64,000 nt of DNA from Aneurinibacillus soli (GCF_002355375.1 NZ_AP017312.1:1505001-1569000), one strand, 5' to 3'. Numbered from the stretch's first letter, positions 18,213 to 28,453 are shown. Notes: generated by a model not told the origin, from the letters alone. Program-made: numbers and translations.

Positions 18213-18413
18213 ATGGTGTATCATACTCATTGTTGTTTATTCTTTTAAAATAGTAAAAAATATTTTCAATCTATAAATAATAGTGATACACTATGATAGG
18301 GTTATAATCGATACAGAAAAGGTGTGTGACTAGGTCGCACCTGGCGGCTTGCTGTAGCGCCTAAGCAGGAGCGCCTACATCCTTTCTGCAAATCTTAGGG
18401 TATAAAGGACGGT
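18213..18413 (+). promoter_or_regulatory. mqo upstream region: operator-like palindromes and structured leader
   Basis: The 454 bp between nrdJ and mqo holds no gene. A perfect palindrome ATAGTGATACACTAT (18280-18294) sits where the -35 would be for a TATAAT at 18303-18308; the same 8-mer appears inverted as GTGTATCA at 18216-18223. The leader can form a hairpin (AGGTGT..GAC / GTC.GCACCT, about 18321-18342) and a GGCG...CGCC hairpin containing two AGCGCCTA repeats. No known riboswitch class was recognised. Functional meaning is inferred. Confidence 0.4.
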
Positions 18414-18417
18414 AAAA

Positions 18418-19920
18418 ATGAGCAACAAACAAACTAGAACAGACGTTATCTTAATTGGTGCCGGAATCATGAGTGCCACTTTGGGGACACTTCTGAAAGA
18501 ATTAGTACCGGACTGGGAAATTACAGTATTTGAGAAGCTCGCAAACGCAGGAGAGGAAAGCTCTAACGAATGGAATAATGCGGGAACGGGGCATGCGGCA
18601 CTATGCGAGCTTAACTACACTGTCGAAAAACCGGACGGATCTATAGATATTAGCAAAGCTATAAAAATTAATGAACAGTTTCAGGTTTCAACGCAGTTTT
18701 GGTCTTATCTTGTAAACCGTAATCTGATACGTAATCCGCAGGACTTTATCATGCCATTGCCTCATATGAGTTTAGTACAAGGGGAACAAAATGTAACGTT
18801 TTTAAAGAAACGTTTTGAGGCGCTGTCAAACAATCCCCTATTCCAAGGGATGGAATTTTCCGATGACCCAGGAAAACTGATGGAATGGCTTCCGCTTATT
18901 ATGAAAGAGCGGACATCGAATGAACCTATAGCGGCAACAAAAATCGATTCTGGAACTGATGTCAACTTTGGCGCTTTAACGCGCATGTTGTTTGACCACT
19001 TAAAGAGTAAAAACGTCGATATAAAATTCAAACATAATATTGATGATATTAAACGTACTAGCGATGGCTCGTGGGAATTGAAAGTGCGGAATGTCGATAG
19101 CGGTAAAGTCGAACGCCATACTGCAAAATTCGTCTTTATCGGAGGCGGGGGAGGAAGTCTGCATTTACTGCAACAATCTGGTATTCCTGAAGGAAAACAC
19201 ATTGGAGGATTCCCGGTAAGCGGACTATTTATGGTGTGTAACAATCCGGATGTTGTAGCGCAGCATCATGCAAAAGTATACGGCAAAGCTAAGGTTGGTG
19301 CTCCGCCAATGTCTGTTCCACATCTTGACACAAGATTTATCGACAACAAAAAATCGTTGCTCTTTGGACCGTTTGCTGGCTTCTCACCAAAGTTTTTAAA
19401 AACCGGTTCAATGTTTGATTTGTTAGGTACCGTAAAACCGAATAATGTCTTAACTATGTTGTCGGCAGGCGCAAAAAACGTTCCGTTGACAAAATACCTG
19501 ATCGAGCAAGTTATGTTATCGAAAGAAAAACGCATGGAAGAGTTACGCGAGTTTATCCCGAACGCCAAAAGCGAGGATTGGGATATAGTGGTAGCTGGCC
19601 AACGTGTGCAAGTTATCAAAGATACTGCTGCCGGCAAAGGAACGCTTCAATTTGGTACGGAAGTTGTTAGTGCCGCTGATGGCTCGATAGCAGCATTGCT
19701 CGGCGCTTCTCCGGGTGCTTCTACCGCCGTTCACGTCATGCTTGAGGTAATAAAAAAATGCTTCCCGCAACATGTAAAAGCGTGGGAACCGAAAATAAAA
19801 GAAATGATTCCTTCTTATGGTATGTCACTAGTGGAAAACCCAGAGCTTATCGACGAAATTCATACTTCAACAGCGCAGACGCTTGGCTTAGAGGGTAAAA
19901 AACAGTACGCATACGCATAG
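18418..19920 (+). CDS. mqo: Malate:quinone oxidoreductase
   Basis: 500-aa peripheral membrane flavoprotein. It oxidises malate to oxaloacetate and passes electrons to quinone, bypassing NAD-dependent Mdh. The N-terminal Rossmann FAD motif [21 protein letters not shown] is followed by [46 protein letters not shown] and [14 protein letters not shown] at the C-terminus, all typical of Mqo. Starts at ATG with AAGGACGG upstream. Single-gene unit with its own terminator. Confidence 0.96.
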   Translation: MSNKQTRTDVILIGAGIMSATLGTLLKELVPDWEITVFEKLANAGEESSNEWNNAGTGHAALCELNYTVEKPDGSIDISKAIKINEQFQVSTQFWSYLVNRNLIRNPQDFIMPLPHMSLVQGEQNVTFLKKRFEALSNNPLFQGMEFSDDPGKLMEWLPLIMKERTSNEPIAATKIDSGTDVNFGALTRMLFDHLKSKNVDIKFKHNIDDIKRTSDGSWELKVRNVDSGKVERHTAKFVFIGGGGGSLHLLQQSGIPEGKHIGGFPVSGLFMVCNNPDVVAQHHAKVYGKAKVGAPPMSVPHLDTRFIDNKKSLLFGPFAGFSPKFLKTGSMFDLLGTVKPNNVLTMLSAGAKNVPLTKYLIEQVMLSKEKRMEELREFIPNAKSEDWDIVVAGQRVQVIKDTAAGKGTLQFGTEVVSAADGSIAALLGASPGASTAVHVMLEVIKKCFPQHVKAWEPKIKEMIPSYGMSLVENPELIDEIHTSTAQTLGLEGKKQYAYA

Positions 19921-20096
19921 AGACGATCCTTATTTGTCACGACCATGCCGGATACAGGGGAACACGGTTCTACTGTATGTTCAGATATTTCCTTACGCTT
20001 ATATTTATTACGGAAACACTATGTTCATAGGAAGACAAATCAGCAATGCCATACCAGTAAAATTGGCAAATCTGGAATAACCGAAAAACCCGTATG

Positions 20097-20152
20097 TTAA
20101 AGGAAGCATAAATTGCCGTTTTGGCAAGTTTATGCTTCCTTTAGTTTTTTCA
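20097..20152 (+). terminator. Terminator of mqo
   Basis: TAAAGGAAGCATAAA paired with TTTATGCTTCCTTTA around a TTGCC/GGCAA inner stem, followed by GTTTTTT. The remainder of 19921-20248 shows nothing else recognisable. Confidence 0.92.
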
Positions 20153-20248
20153 TATATATTATATAAGATAAGCTGACTACATACCATGCATTCAATCTGG
20201 CTCTGCCAACGGTTTACCATTTCATTAAAGAGCTGAAAGGAAAGCAAA

Positions 20249-20833
20249 ATGAAAAGCATATTATTGAAGTATTTAGCCAGATTCACAACACTTAACGAAG
20301 AAGAACAACAGGCAATCGTTGAAGATATACTAGTTCAAGAATATAAAAAAGGAACAATGCTCCTTAGACAAGGAGATGTCCCCACTAAATGTTATTTCGT
20401 ATTGAAGGGATGTGTAAGGCAGTATTCGATAGATGAAACGGGAAAAGAAGTCACATCCAATTTCTACACAGAAGAGCAAGCGGTTTCGATTTTCAATCAT
20501 CATAAACAAAATAAGTCATCCGCGTACACATTAACTTGTCTAGAAGACTGTATATTGGTTGTTGGTGATCTTGATGCCGAAAAGGACATGTTTCACAAAT
20601 ATTCACAATTAGAAACCATGACACGCAAGATGGTAGAAGAAAACCTGGGTGAGGTACAAGATGAATTGGCTTCATTTATCGCTTCTACACCTGAAGAACG
20701 CTACAAAGCACTAGTACGAAAAAGACCTCATCTAGTCAATCGTGTACCTCAACATCAATTGGCGAGTTATCTTGGTATTACCCCAGAGTCATTAAGTAGA
20801 ATCAAGAAGCGGATCAATACAAGTGATTTTTAG
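20249..20833 (+). CDS. Crp/Fnr-family transcriptional regulator
   Basis: 194-aa protein with a cyclic-nucleotide-binding beta-barrel (LLRQGDVPTKCYFVLKGCVRQYSIDETGKEVTSNFYTEEQAVS) and a C-terminal helix-turn-helix (RVPQHQLASYLGITPESLSRIKKRI). No Fe-S cysteine cluster of the Fnr type is present, and the cAMP-binding Arg/Ser pair is not evident, so the ligand is unknown. GAAAGGAAAG lies before the ATG. It is convergent with the DUF4386 gene, 8 bp away. Confidence 0.9.
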   Translation: MKSILLKYLARFTTLNEEEQQAIVEDILVQEYKKGTMLLRQGDVPTKCYFVLKGCVRQYSIDETGKEVTSNFYTEEQAVSIFNHHKQNKSSAYTLTCLEDCILVVGDLDAEKDMFHKYSQLETMTRKMVEENLGEVQDELASFIASTPEERYKALVRKRPHLVNRVPQHQLASYLGITPESLSRIKKRINTSDF

Positions 20834-20841
20834 AAAGGTTG

Positions 20842-21561
20842 TCATGTATTTTTGGGGAGTTTTCCTCCTCTGAACAGCAGCCATATTCCAAAGCCTAGTT
20901 CTCCTACAATCATTGGTATAGTAAATGCAAGATTAAGTACTGAAATTACCCCATCATATTGTGGAAGAAACGTTTTGCTTAGGTGAATGGTAATATAGCC
21001 TATTGAAGCAAGCAACAATAAAATGCTGATAACTTTAGGAATGCTGTCTGATTTGAAAGCCACATAGCCCACAATCAACAGATGCCCACCAAAAATGATC
21101 AAACCAATAGACCAAATAGATTCGAATGCTTCAAAAAATAGCATCATAAGTGCTTGAATTTGTTCGATTTTAAATGAGGATAAATAGTTTGTATGTCTCG
21201 AGAGAAGCAGCACAAATATCAAGTTCAGTATGGCAATTCCCAATATAGTCGTATAAGTAAGACGGAGCCATGCGCCGAGCAATGAAAGGCTTTTATTAAT
21301 TGGCTCTAGAAACACATAGAAAGCCCAGGCGACCAGAATGTCAGTAATCATGATGATGACCCAACCAAAGATTTCACCTTTGAAAAGGTTATTTGATGAC
21401 ACGATGTTGTTATATGTGGCGCTGGCATCGCCTTGTACAACAAGGCTTCCATGAACAAAGCCATAGGAAAAAAATGCGGCAAGTGTCATGATGATAAGTG
21501 AAGTGCCAGCAGTTAAAGCAGATTTTCGCTGATATGATAGTTCTTTTACTGAGATAGCCAT
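20842..21561 (-). CDS. DUF4386-type integral membrane protein
   Basis: 239-aa protein with about six predicted TM segments (for example ALTAGTSLIIMTLAAFFSYGFVHGSLVV, WVIIMITDILVAWAFYVFLEPI, IGLIIFGGHLLIVGYVAF). The GWVIIMITDILVAWAFYVFLEPINKSLSLLGAWLRLTYT stretch is characteristic of DUF4386. AGGAGGTTATCTT lies directly before the ATG. Function unknown. Confidence 0.82.
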   Translation of the reverse strand: MAISVKELSYQRKSALTAGTSLIIMTLAAFFSYGFVHGSLVVQGDASATYNNIVSSNNLFKGEIFGWVIIMITDILVAWAFYVFLEPINKSLSLLGAWLRLTYTTILGIAILNLIFVLLLSRHTNYLSSFKIEQIQALMMLFFEAFESIWSIGLIIFGGHLLIVGYVAFKSDSIPKVISILLLLASIGYITIHLSKTFLPQYDGVISVLNLAFTIPMIVGELGFGIWLLFRGGKLPKNT

Positions 21562-21700
21562 AAGATAACCTCCTATATTACATTATTGATTTTCATTATA
21601 GTAGGAGATCTATGACTGGTCATTAACTTAAGTCAAGAGTGCAATCATTATTTTGGTAAATAAAGGATATAAAAAATATAAGGAATAGTTAAAGTAGCTA

Positions 21701-21908
21701 TTGTGGCTATCAGTTACTAACGATAGTCATTTTGTAGATGGGAATGGTCGTACTTCTGGCGCATTAGCAACATACACTTTATCTTTAAGAAGGATACGAT
21801 TTAAGAGGCTTTAACTCAATGGAGTATACTGAAGAAACAGAGAGATGAATCACTGTTTAACTTATTACGGTGAGTATTACCATAAGCGATCGAAAGCGGA
21901 AGTTTGAA
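21701..21908 (+). pseudogene. Remnant of a Fic-domain protein
   Basis: The frame from 21728 reads HFVDGNGRTSGALATYTLSLRRIRFKRL, then stop, LNGVY, stop, RNREMNHCLTYYGEYYHKRSKAEV. The Fic catalytic motif HPFxDGNGR is recognisable with the Pro lost, and RNREMNHCLTYYGEYY fits the following Fic helix. There is no start and several stops, so this is a decayed fragment of an AMPylase-type gene. Confidence 0.6.
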
Positions 21909-21957
21909 TAAAGACGTTCATTAAGCAGCAAAACTACCTTAATGAACGTCTTTTCTT
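21909..21957. terminator. Terminator-like hairpin
   Basis: AAGACGTTCATTAAG ... CTTAATGAACGTCTTTTC: 15-bp perfect stem with T-run on the plus strand and A-run on the other. Probably the surviving terminator of the decayed Fic gene. Confidence 0.85.
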
Positions 21958-22034
21958 TTCAATTATTCACTTTCATACGATTGTCTATTTTTGATAATAG
22001 AAACGATTTTGGTTCTGTTGCATTAAAACTCCAT

Positions 22035-22376
22035 CTATACCTTTTTAACAAATTCAGATTTTAATTTCATCGCTCCAAAACCATCAATTTTGCAATCAAT
22101 ATCATGATCTCCATCAACCAAACGTATGTTTTTTACTTTTGTACCTATCTTTACGACTGATGAACTTCCTTTTACTTTGAGGTCTTTGATTACTGTTACA
22201 GAATCACCATCGTTTAAGACATTTCCATTTGCATCTTTGATGATCTTTTTATCTTCACTATTTTCCGTTTCTAATTCTAACGTCCACTCATGAGCACATT
22301 CTGGGCAAATCAAAAGACTCCCATCTTCGTACGTGTATTCTGAGTTACATTTTGGGCAATTTGGCAAATTAGACAT
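22035..22376 (-). CDS. yjdM: YjdM/PhnA family zinc-ribbon protein
   Basis: 113-aa protein [31 protein letters not shown], an N-terminal CxxC/CxxC zinc ribbon, followed by the PhnA SH3-like domain ([66 protein letters not shown]). The start at 22376 is chosen for the GGAGG site; the frame continues 20 codons upstream without support. Family function is unclear; it is not itself a phosphonatase. Confidence 0.93.
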   Translation of the reverse strand: MSNLPNCPKCNSEYTYEDGSLLICPECAHEWTLELETENSEDKKIIKDANGNVLNDGDSVTVIKDLKVKGSSSVVKIGTKVKNIRLVDGDHDIDCKIDGFGAMKLKSEFVKKV

Positions 22377-22466
22377 CGTTTCATTTCCTCCATTCGTCAA
22401 TGTTAATTCTAATCTATTCATTATACTAAAGTCCATTTTTTAATTTTTATCGTGATGTATAGCGTT

Positions 22467-23620
22467 CTAGAGTAGCTTTTCCTTTCGCAATGCGATCGTG
22501 ATCGTTGTCCTTGTCCCATAGGAACTTTCGACTTGCAGACGGCACTGATAGAAAGTTTGTAATCGTTTGTCCACACTTCTAAGCCCGACCCCTTTGTACT
22601 GACCTGAAACGATTTCTTTCATGCGAGATTCCGCGATTCCGACTCCATCATCTGCAACGGTAATATAAATCATATCTGTTGTCTGATAGACAGAGAGTGT
22701 AATCGTTCCACCCGAAAGTTTCGGGGCAATGCCATGCCGGACTGCGTTTTCAACGAGCGGTTGAATCGTAAGTGGAGGTAATAAACAAGCAATCTCCTCA
22801 TCGATCTCGAACATAACACGTAGTCGCGTCGAATAGCGTACTTGCTCGATTCCAAGGTAAGCTCGTACAAGTTCAAGTTCCCGAGTGAGCGGAATAAGTC
22901 GTTCCTGGTTATAGAAGTCAAACTTGGCCCGCAAATAATAAGTAAGATCATTAATGATATCGCGCATTTTCTCTACATCCTTGTAGGAAAGAGATACGAT
23001 TGTATTCAGTGTATTATATAAGAAATGCGGGGTAATCTGTGCCTGCAAAAAGTCCAATTCATGCTGCAAGGCTTCCTGGACAGATTTTTTCATCAGGAGC
23101 AATGATTCCACTCGTGCTTTCAACTCGGGAAGCTTAACAGGCTTCTGCAAGAAGTCATTAGCTCCAGCCTCAAAAGAAGCGACAATGTCGCCGATTTGTC
23201 CTGCCGCAGTTAGGATAAGAACTGGAATCTCAGTGAGCGTATGCGTGCTACGGATCGTGCGGCATACGTCCAACCCGGATATGCGAGGCATCATTAAATC
23301 AAGAATAACCAGATCAATCATCGGATGACTATGAATCATGTCCAATGCCTCTTGACCATTTTTGGCTGCAATGACGGAATAGCCCATAGAGTCAAGAGCG
23401 CCCAGCAGCACTTTTAGGTTTGATTCGGATAAAACTCCCATTCCCCCTTAAGAGGAACAGCTCCATCTTTCGTGAAATCCCATGTGGATAAATCGAGCAA
23501 TCCATGATGTGCCTGCGGAGATGTCTCGTGATTGAATTTATCAATCATCCGCCATGTTCCATAAAAAATCCCAATGAAAGCAAGGGTACAAAGAAAAAAA
23601 GTGATCAGTCGTGTCTTCAT
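22467..23620 (-). pseudogene. 7TMR-DISM hybrid sensor kinase with internal deletion and frameshift
   Basis: The first 68 codons (from 23620) encode a signal-anchor helix and the start of a periplasmic sensing domain (LLDLSTWDFTKDGAVPLKGEWEFYPNQ), then stop at 23414. Overlapping in another frame, SNLKVLLGALDSMGYSVIAAKNGQEAL...DLVILDLMMPRISG continues as a receiver domain with its phospho-Asp but without the N-terminal acidic pair, then a LytS-type His_kinase/HATPase_c (HFLYNTLNTIVSL, LVENAVRHGI, DDGVGI). The middle (rest of sensor, 7TM, first kinase module) is missing, as if deleted between about 23414 and 23440. Only the C-terminal part could be made, from a weak internal start. Confidence 0.82.
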
Positions 23621-23865
23621 GTATGCACCTCAATCAGATATAAACAAATAGCTATAGTACGGTAATTGTATCATGGACACCGGCTCGTGAATAAGAGTGA
23701 TTCACCCTATAATCCCATACACAGGGCACGAAATTAAGCATTCAACAGGCTGCTCTGTGCTATGTATAGTTGTTCTATATAGTACGCATTACTAAATATG
23801 CAGTAAAGAGGGGATGCGTCTCATCTTACCGAGTGATTTTATGTATAACTGAGGTGATATCGTTT

Positions 23866-24639
23866 ATGGGAAAAATAAGGGTACATGACGGTTCTTTGCA
23901 CTATACTGTTCAAGGGAGCGGAACTCCGCTTATTTTTATTCATCCTCCTATGCTTAGTGGTGCGAATTTTAAATATCAGCTCGATGAACTGTCAAACGAT
24001 TTCACTGTTATTGCTTTTGACATAAGAGGGCATGGGAAAAGTGAACCTTCTAGGCAGCCTCTGACCTATCCGCTTATTGTAGAAGATATGAAAGAAATCA
24101 TGAATCATCTCCAAGTGGAAAAAGCATTCGTATGTGGGTATTCAACAGGGGGTTCCATCGCCTTAGAATTTTTGTTAACGGCTCCTGAGCGGGCATTAGG
24201 TGGTATTCTTGTTGGTGGAATATCAGAGGTAAATACCTGGTGGTTAAAGAACAGAATTACAGTAGGAATGGTGCTTGCGAATGCCGGGGCGATTTCTCCG
24301 CTTGCTTTCTCGATTGCCTGGAGTAATTCTGACACACCATCCACGTTCCAAGCGTTAGTACGAGATGCTAAAAAAACCAACAAAAAAAATGTAGGAGAGT
24401 ACTATCGATACAGCTTGATGTATAACTGTACAAGTCGATTGCACAACATTTCCTTGCCTCTTTTACTGGTATACGGGGGGAAAGATAAAAAATTTCATCC
24501 GTATGGTAATGTTATACACAAAAATGTAACACATAGTGAATTCACATTGATATCCAATGTGAAACATCAGATCCCGACAAAAAAGCCTAAAGAATTAAAC
24601 CATCTGATTAAGAATTTTATTTTGGCTTCAAAACGATAA
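23866..24639 (+). CDS. Alpha/beta-hydrolase
   Basis: 257-aa alpha/beta-hydrolase fold protein from MGKIRVHDGSLHYTVQGSGTPLIFIHPP. The nucleophile elbow is GYSTGG (Ser), the oxyanion HP motif is FIHPPMLSG, the strand-6 Asp region is LLLVYGGKDKKF and the catalytic His is in NVKHQIP. GAGGTGAT lies before the ATG at 23866; the open frame extends upstream to 23770 but has no site. Substrate cannot be inferred. Confidence 0.88.
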   Translation: MGKIRVHDGSLHYTVQGSGTPLIFIHPPMLSGANFKYQLDELSNDFTVIAFDIRGHGKSEPSRQPLTYPLIVEDMKEIMNHLQVEKAFVCGYSTGGSIALEFLLTAPERALGGILVGGISEVNTWWLKNRITVGMVLANAGAISPLAFSIAWSNSDTPSTFQALVRDAKKTNKKNVGEYYRYSLMYNCTSRLHNISLPLLLVYGGKDKKFHPYGNVIHKNVTHSEFTLISNVKHQIPTKKPKELNHLIKNFILASKR

Positions 24640-24653
24640 ACCAGCTTTGTAAA

Positions 24654-24791
24654 ATGCCTGCGGACTTAAAGGCAGAAGTAGTCAAACAAATCAATGAAAA
24701 CTTTGATAGCAAACGTGCTGGCGCGATCGGATATATTAGCGAATTGCCGAATGTAAATGCAATCAAAGAGTCGAAGGATAGCCAAAAGTAA
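24654..24791 (+). pseudogene. Short orphan reading frame, probably a 3' gene fragment
   Basis: 45 codons, MPADLKAEVVKQINENFDSKRAGAIGYISELPNVNAIKESKDSQK, directly followed by a strong terminator but without a ribosome site. Composition looks like real protein rather than noise, so it may be the surviving C-terminus of a deleted gene. Family not recognised. Confidence 0.35.
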
Positions 24792-24792
24792 G

Positions 24793-24830
24793 AAAAAAAG
24801 CCAGGCAAAGTGATGCCTGGCTTTTACTTC
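24793..24830. terminator. Bidirectional terminator
   Basis: AAAAAAAGCCAGGCA ... TGCCTGGCTTTTA; serves the plus-strand fragment and the minus-strand chemoreceptor gene. Confidence 0.9.
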
Positions 24831-24846
24831 ATGATCTCGGACATGA

Positions 24847-26535
24847 TTACACCTTGAACTTTCCAATTAATGCTTGTAATTCTTCCGCCATTTTAGATAA
24901 AGAAGCAGCAGAGGAGGAAATTTCCTCAACAGAAGCTAACTGTTCTTCTGAAGCGGCGGATACATTTTGCGATCCTGCGATTACAGTTTTCGCTTCTTCT
25001 GAAATCAGGTCTACTAAATGAACCACCTGTGCTGTATTGGCAGATATCTGTTGAGAAGCAGCTGATACTTCCTGGGTCTGATTGGTCACTTCGCCTACGA
25101 AATGTGTAATTTCCTTAAAGAGTTCTCCTGCTGTATGGACAACTCGAATGCCTGCATCGACTTCTTTTGTGCCGACTGACATTGATTCAACGGCGTTATG
25201 CGTGTTCTTTTGGATCGTTGTAATCAACTGTGTAATCTGTTCAGCTGATTCAGATGATTTTTCTGCTAATTGACGAACTTCATCTGCAACCACGGCGAAG
25301 CCCCGACCATGTTCTCCGGCTCTTGCCGCTTCAATCGCTGCATTTAAAGCTAATAGGTTCGTTTGAGCAGCAATCTCTGACATCACTTTTACAATCTGTT
25401 CGATTTCTCCCGAATGTTCGTCCATTTCTTTTATAACATTGGCTAATTGATTCATTGTAGTATAAATGGAATCCATTTGTTTCGTCGTTACTTGAATAGC
25501 TTGATTTCCTTCTGCTGCTTTCTGAGAAGTTTGGATTGAAAGAGAAGAGGTCATTTGAGCATTTGCGGCAATCTGTTGTATCCCGGAGGACATTTCATTG
25601 ATGGCTTGTACGCTTTCTTCTACACCATGTGCTTGTTTTTCAGCCTTAATCGCTACTTCTTGAATGGTTAACGTAATCGTTTCAGATGCTTTGCTAGACT
25701 GTTCGGCACTAGCTGTCAATTCTTCTGAAGAAGCCGTTACATATCCGGCACTGATACTAATCTGTCGAATCAACTGACGAAGATTTTCCGTCATTTGATT
25801 AAAGGACTCAGCTAAAGCACCTATTTCATCTCTATTTTTCACGTGAATATCTTCTGTTGTTAAATCACCAAGTGCAATTTTCTTGGCGATTTTTGACATA
25901 TGCACAATCGGCCTTGAGATAATTCGCGAAGTAAAAAAGCCAATCAATAGGGCGGAAATAAAAGCAATTACACTTAATAGGACAATATGTGTGACAGCGG
26001 AATTTACTGTTTCTGTATTTTCTGTACTTCCTTCGTCCATTAACTTTTGTTGAGCGTTTACAATTTCATCTGCTACTGGTTCAAGCTGTTTTTCTATAGG
26101 CTGTATTTCTTTCTTAAAAAAATCGGTCAGTTCATTTGAATTTTGGTTGTTCGGGGAAATTTGTAATAACTGATCATATTTTTGTTTAAGCTGTTTATTT
26201 AGCTCCTCTAATTTTACTAATCGTTTCTTATCGTCAGCATGTTGAACTAATTGTGATGTTTTACCGATTAGATCGTCTATATTTTGGTGAGCTGTGTTTA
26301 AATCCTTCAAGGAGTTCTCATCTTCCGTTAAGAGATAACCTTGCAGGTTATTATTTTGTTTGGCGGCCTCCACTTGTATTTTTTGTGCATTAGATAAGAT
26401 TAGCGCCCGTCGATCAACTAAATCTGTATAAGAGCTATCTATTTTTTTGAGATAATAAAAAGATATACTGCTTGTGATCCCGAGAAGAATAGCAATCAGT
26501 AAAAACGATCCGATTAACTTCTTGCTGATAGTCAT
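24847..26535 (-). CDS. Methyl-accepting chemotaxis protein
   Basis: 562-aa transmembrane chemoreceptor. TM1 [27 protein letters not shown] is followed by a helical-bundle extracytoplasmic domain (4HB_MCP type, residues ~40-185), TM2 ([20 protein letters not shown]), HAMP ([23 protein letters not shown]) and a signalling domain with the hairpin [47 protein letters not shown] lies 12 bases before the ATG at 26535; TTG 26541 or GTG 26550 are alternatives. Ligand unknown. Confidence 0.94.
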   Translation of the reverse strand: MTISKKLIGSFLLIAILLGITSSISFYYLKKIDSSYTDLVDRRALILSNAQKIQVEAAKQNNNLQGYLLTEDENSLKDLNTAHQNIDDLIGKTSQLVQHADDKKRLVKLEELNKQLKQKYDQLLQISPNNQNSNELTDFFKKEIQPIEKQLEPVADEIVNAQQKLMDEGSTENTETVNSAVTHIVLLSVIAFISALLIGFFTSRIISRPIVHMSKIAKKIALGDLTTEDIHVKNRDEIGALAESFNQMTENLRQLIRQISISAGYVTASSEELTASAEQSSKASETITLTIQEVAIKAEKQAHGVEESVQAINEMSSGIQQIAANAQMTSSLSIQTSQKAAEGNQAIQVTTKQMDSIYTTMNQLANVIKEMDEHSGEIEQIVKVMSEIAAQTNLLALNAAIEAARAGEHGRGFAVVADEVRQLAEKSSESAEQITQLITTIQKNTHNAVESMSVGTKEVDAGIRVVHTAGELFKEITHFVGEVTNQTQEVSAASQQISANTAQVVHLVDLISEEAKTVIAGSQNVSAASEEQLASVEEISSSAASLSKMAEELQALIGKFKV

Positions 26536-26694
26536 AGTCAAGATAAGCACCCCATTTAAAATGTTTGAAGCTCCAAAATCATAGGTAGATGAAATTTATT
26601 ATTAGGAAAATATTTCTGTCCAAAATAAGATAATATATAAAAATTATCGAAAAGGCAAGGATGCTTGTAAACTGAGTTAGATTGCAATCCCATT

Positions 26695-26740
26695 TAAAAA
26701 GGCATTCCGGTATTGTACGTATACCAGAATGCCTTTTGTA
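26695..26740 (-). terminator. Terminator of the ABC permease gene
   Basis: AAAAGGCATTC(T/C)GGTAT ... ATACCGGAATGCCTTTTT read on the minus strand. The rest of 26551-26754 is promoter space for the chemoreceptor gene. Confidence 0.85.
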
Positions 26741-26754
26741 TGGTTGTTTTTGTA

Positions 26755-27414
26755 TTAATGTGTACCGCCAAACATTTTGCCGACGCCCTGGAGTTTCTCC
26801 AGAATCACGATGAGAATGATCGAGATGAAAATTACAACGCTTGAAATGGAAGCGACCAGCGGATCATATGCATCCTGCATATGCGAGAAAATCTCAATCG
26901 GCAGCGTACGCATATCTGGTGATACCATAAACAGCGACACCGTTACGTTGTCAAACGATGTCAAGAAAGCGAATAGACCTCCCGAAATAATCGCCGGGCG
27001 AATCAACGGCAGTGTTACTTTCCAAAATACTGTAGCCGGGCTCGCTCCGAGAATAGCTGCCGCTCGCTCCAGATTGTAATCAAAGCCACTTAATCCAGTC
27101 AGTACGAGCCGAATTACGTACGGAATACAGATGATAATATGGGCGATCAAGAAGCCCGTTCCCGTACCAGCTAGCATAAGCGGTGTGAAATAAATAAGAA
27201 GGGCAACGCCAAGTACAAGCTGTGGAACGCTTAAAGGTGACGTTAGCAACGCGGTAATAAATGCTTTGCCCGGAATGTCATACTTGGCAATCGCGAGCGC
27301 ACCGAGTGTACCGAACAGAACTGAGAAGAAAGCCGCAATCAGCGCGAACTTGGCGCTGTTCGCGAGTGCTGTCATAAATTCTGGACGTTCCAATATTTTC
27401 GTATACCACTGCAT
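26755..27414 (-). CDS. PotC-type ABC transporter permease, 5'-truncated
   Basis: Spermidine/putrescine-type (BPD_transp_1) permease with the EAA loop ERAAAILGASPATVFWKVTLPLIRPAI and several TM helices. From the ATG at 27414 it would be 219 aa. The frame is open to 27588, adding RYSLVFSPTKKRIAFTVITIIYILIPLLVVIPASFTSANYPSFPPQGFS, which is the expected first TM; no start codon exists in that extension. The true N-terminus and the partner ATPase, permease and binding-protein genes are absent, and the frame abuts a broken kinase. Probably non-functional. Confidence 0.75.
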   Translation of the reverse strand: MQWYTKILERPEFMTALANSAKFALIAAFFSVLFGTLGALAIAKYDIPGKAFITALLTSPLSVPQLVLGVALLIYFTPLMLAGTGTGFLIAHIIICIPYVIRLVLTGLSGFDYNLERAAAILGASPATVFWKVTLPLIRPAIISGGLFAFLTSFDNVTVSLFMVSPDMRTLPIEIFSHMQDAYDPLVASISSVVIFISIILIVILEKLQGVGKMFGGTH

Positions 27415-27559
27415 GGAAAATCCTTGCGGCGGGAAGCTTGGATAATTTGCACTTGTGAAGGAAGCCGGAATGACAACCAGCAGTGGAATTAAAATATAAA
27501 TGATCGTAATTACCGTAAAGGCGATCCGTTTTTTTGTGGGAGAGAATACGAGCGAGTAA

Positions 27560-28391
27560 CGGGGAATGCGAGAGTGGTAAGGAGGTGTCTACAGGCGAGC
27601 GGAGTATTTCTTCCGCACGCGAATTGTAGCTTGTAAGGGAAAAATTCAAATCAAATGTAACGATACCGGTATAAATGTTATTCAAAATCTGATCTTTAAA
27701 CGCGTCACGGTTGGCGACCTGTTGGCGCTCTTCTTGCAAGTGAGTATTTACTGTCAGAAGTTCTTCGGTTCGTTCCTGGACCGCTTTTTTTAGTCGGTAG
27801 TTCCAAATATAGATGAACAAAAGAATACAGCCCGTCGTGACCAAAATCACGGTTAATAGACGGACAAATTCTTGCAGTCGCGTAATCTGGAAAGCAGAAC
27901 CCGGATGTAGCCAGTGGGTAAGAAGTTCGTTGAGCTCTCCTTTCGCTTTCATCGTTGTTAGCGTCCGATTGATCATAGGAAGCAGTGCTGTGTCTCCTTT
28001 GCGGACCGCAATGGTAAAATCAGCTGGTTCAATGACGTCTTCTTGGATAATGAAGTTCTTCTGCTGTTTGAATGGCGTTTTTTTGGGCAATGGGTACAAT
28101 CAGTGCATCGGACATCGTAAAATAAGAGTCGGAAAAGTCGAACCGCTTGCTTTTTTCGGTGCTGTATGAAAGTCCGGCAATGGCATCGATATGTCCCGCA
28201 CGCAGCTCTCGTTCTGCTTCATTGAGATTCATGGGAACGTATTGGAATGTGACATGGTTATCCGCTGCAATTTTAAATGTTTTGGGTGCAAGGGAAGCAG
28301 GAGTCGGCTCGGCAGAAGCAGCCGACAGAGGAACGATCGAAAGGAAGAGCAAGAAAAAACATAGACAGATAAATCGGATATACATCTGCAA
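27560..28391 (-). pseudogene. Sensor kinase N-terminal half (SBP - TM - PAS) with internal deletion; 3' half lost
   Basis: From 28391: signal peptide (FICLCFFLLFLSIVPLSAASA) and an SBP_bac_3 lobe (FKIAADNHVTFQYVPMNLNEAERELRAGHIDAIAGLSYSTEKSKRFDFSDSYF), broken after AIQTAEEL. In another frame NFIIQEDVIEPADFTIAVRKGDTALLPMINRTLTTMKAKGELNELLTHWL gives the end of the binding domain, then TM (FVRLLTVILVTTGCILLFIYIW), coiled coil and the start of a PAS domain. The middle of the binding domain is missing. The PAS runs straight into the truncated permease (junction about 27530-27590), so kinase domains are gone. Confidence 0.75.
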
Positions 28392-28453
28392 GCCGGCTAC
28401 ACCTCCTTATGTCATAGTAACACTATGCTAAAATTATAAATGAATTTAATTAT

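Noticed and set aside
26755-28391. A true fusion protein of sensor kinase and ABC permease
   Set aside because: The two parts lie in different frames with stops between; they are deletion remnants.
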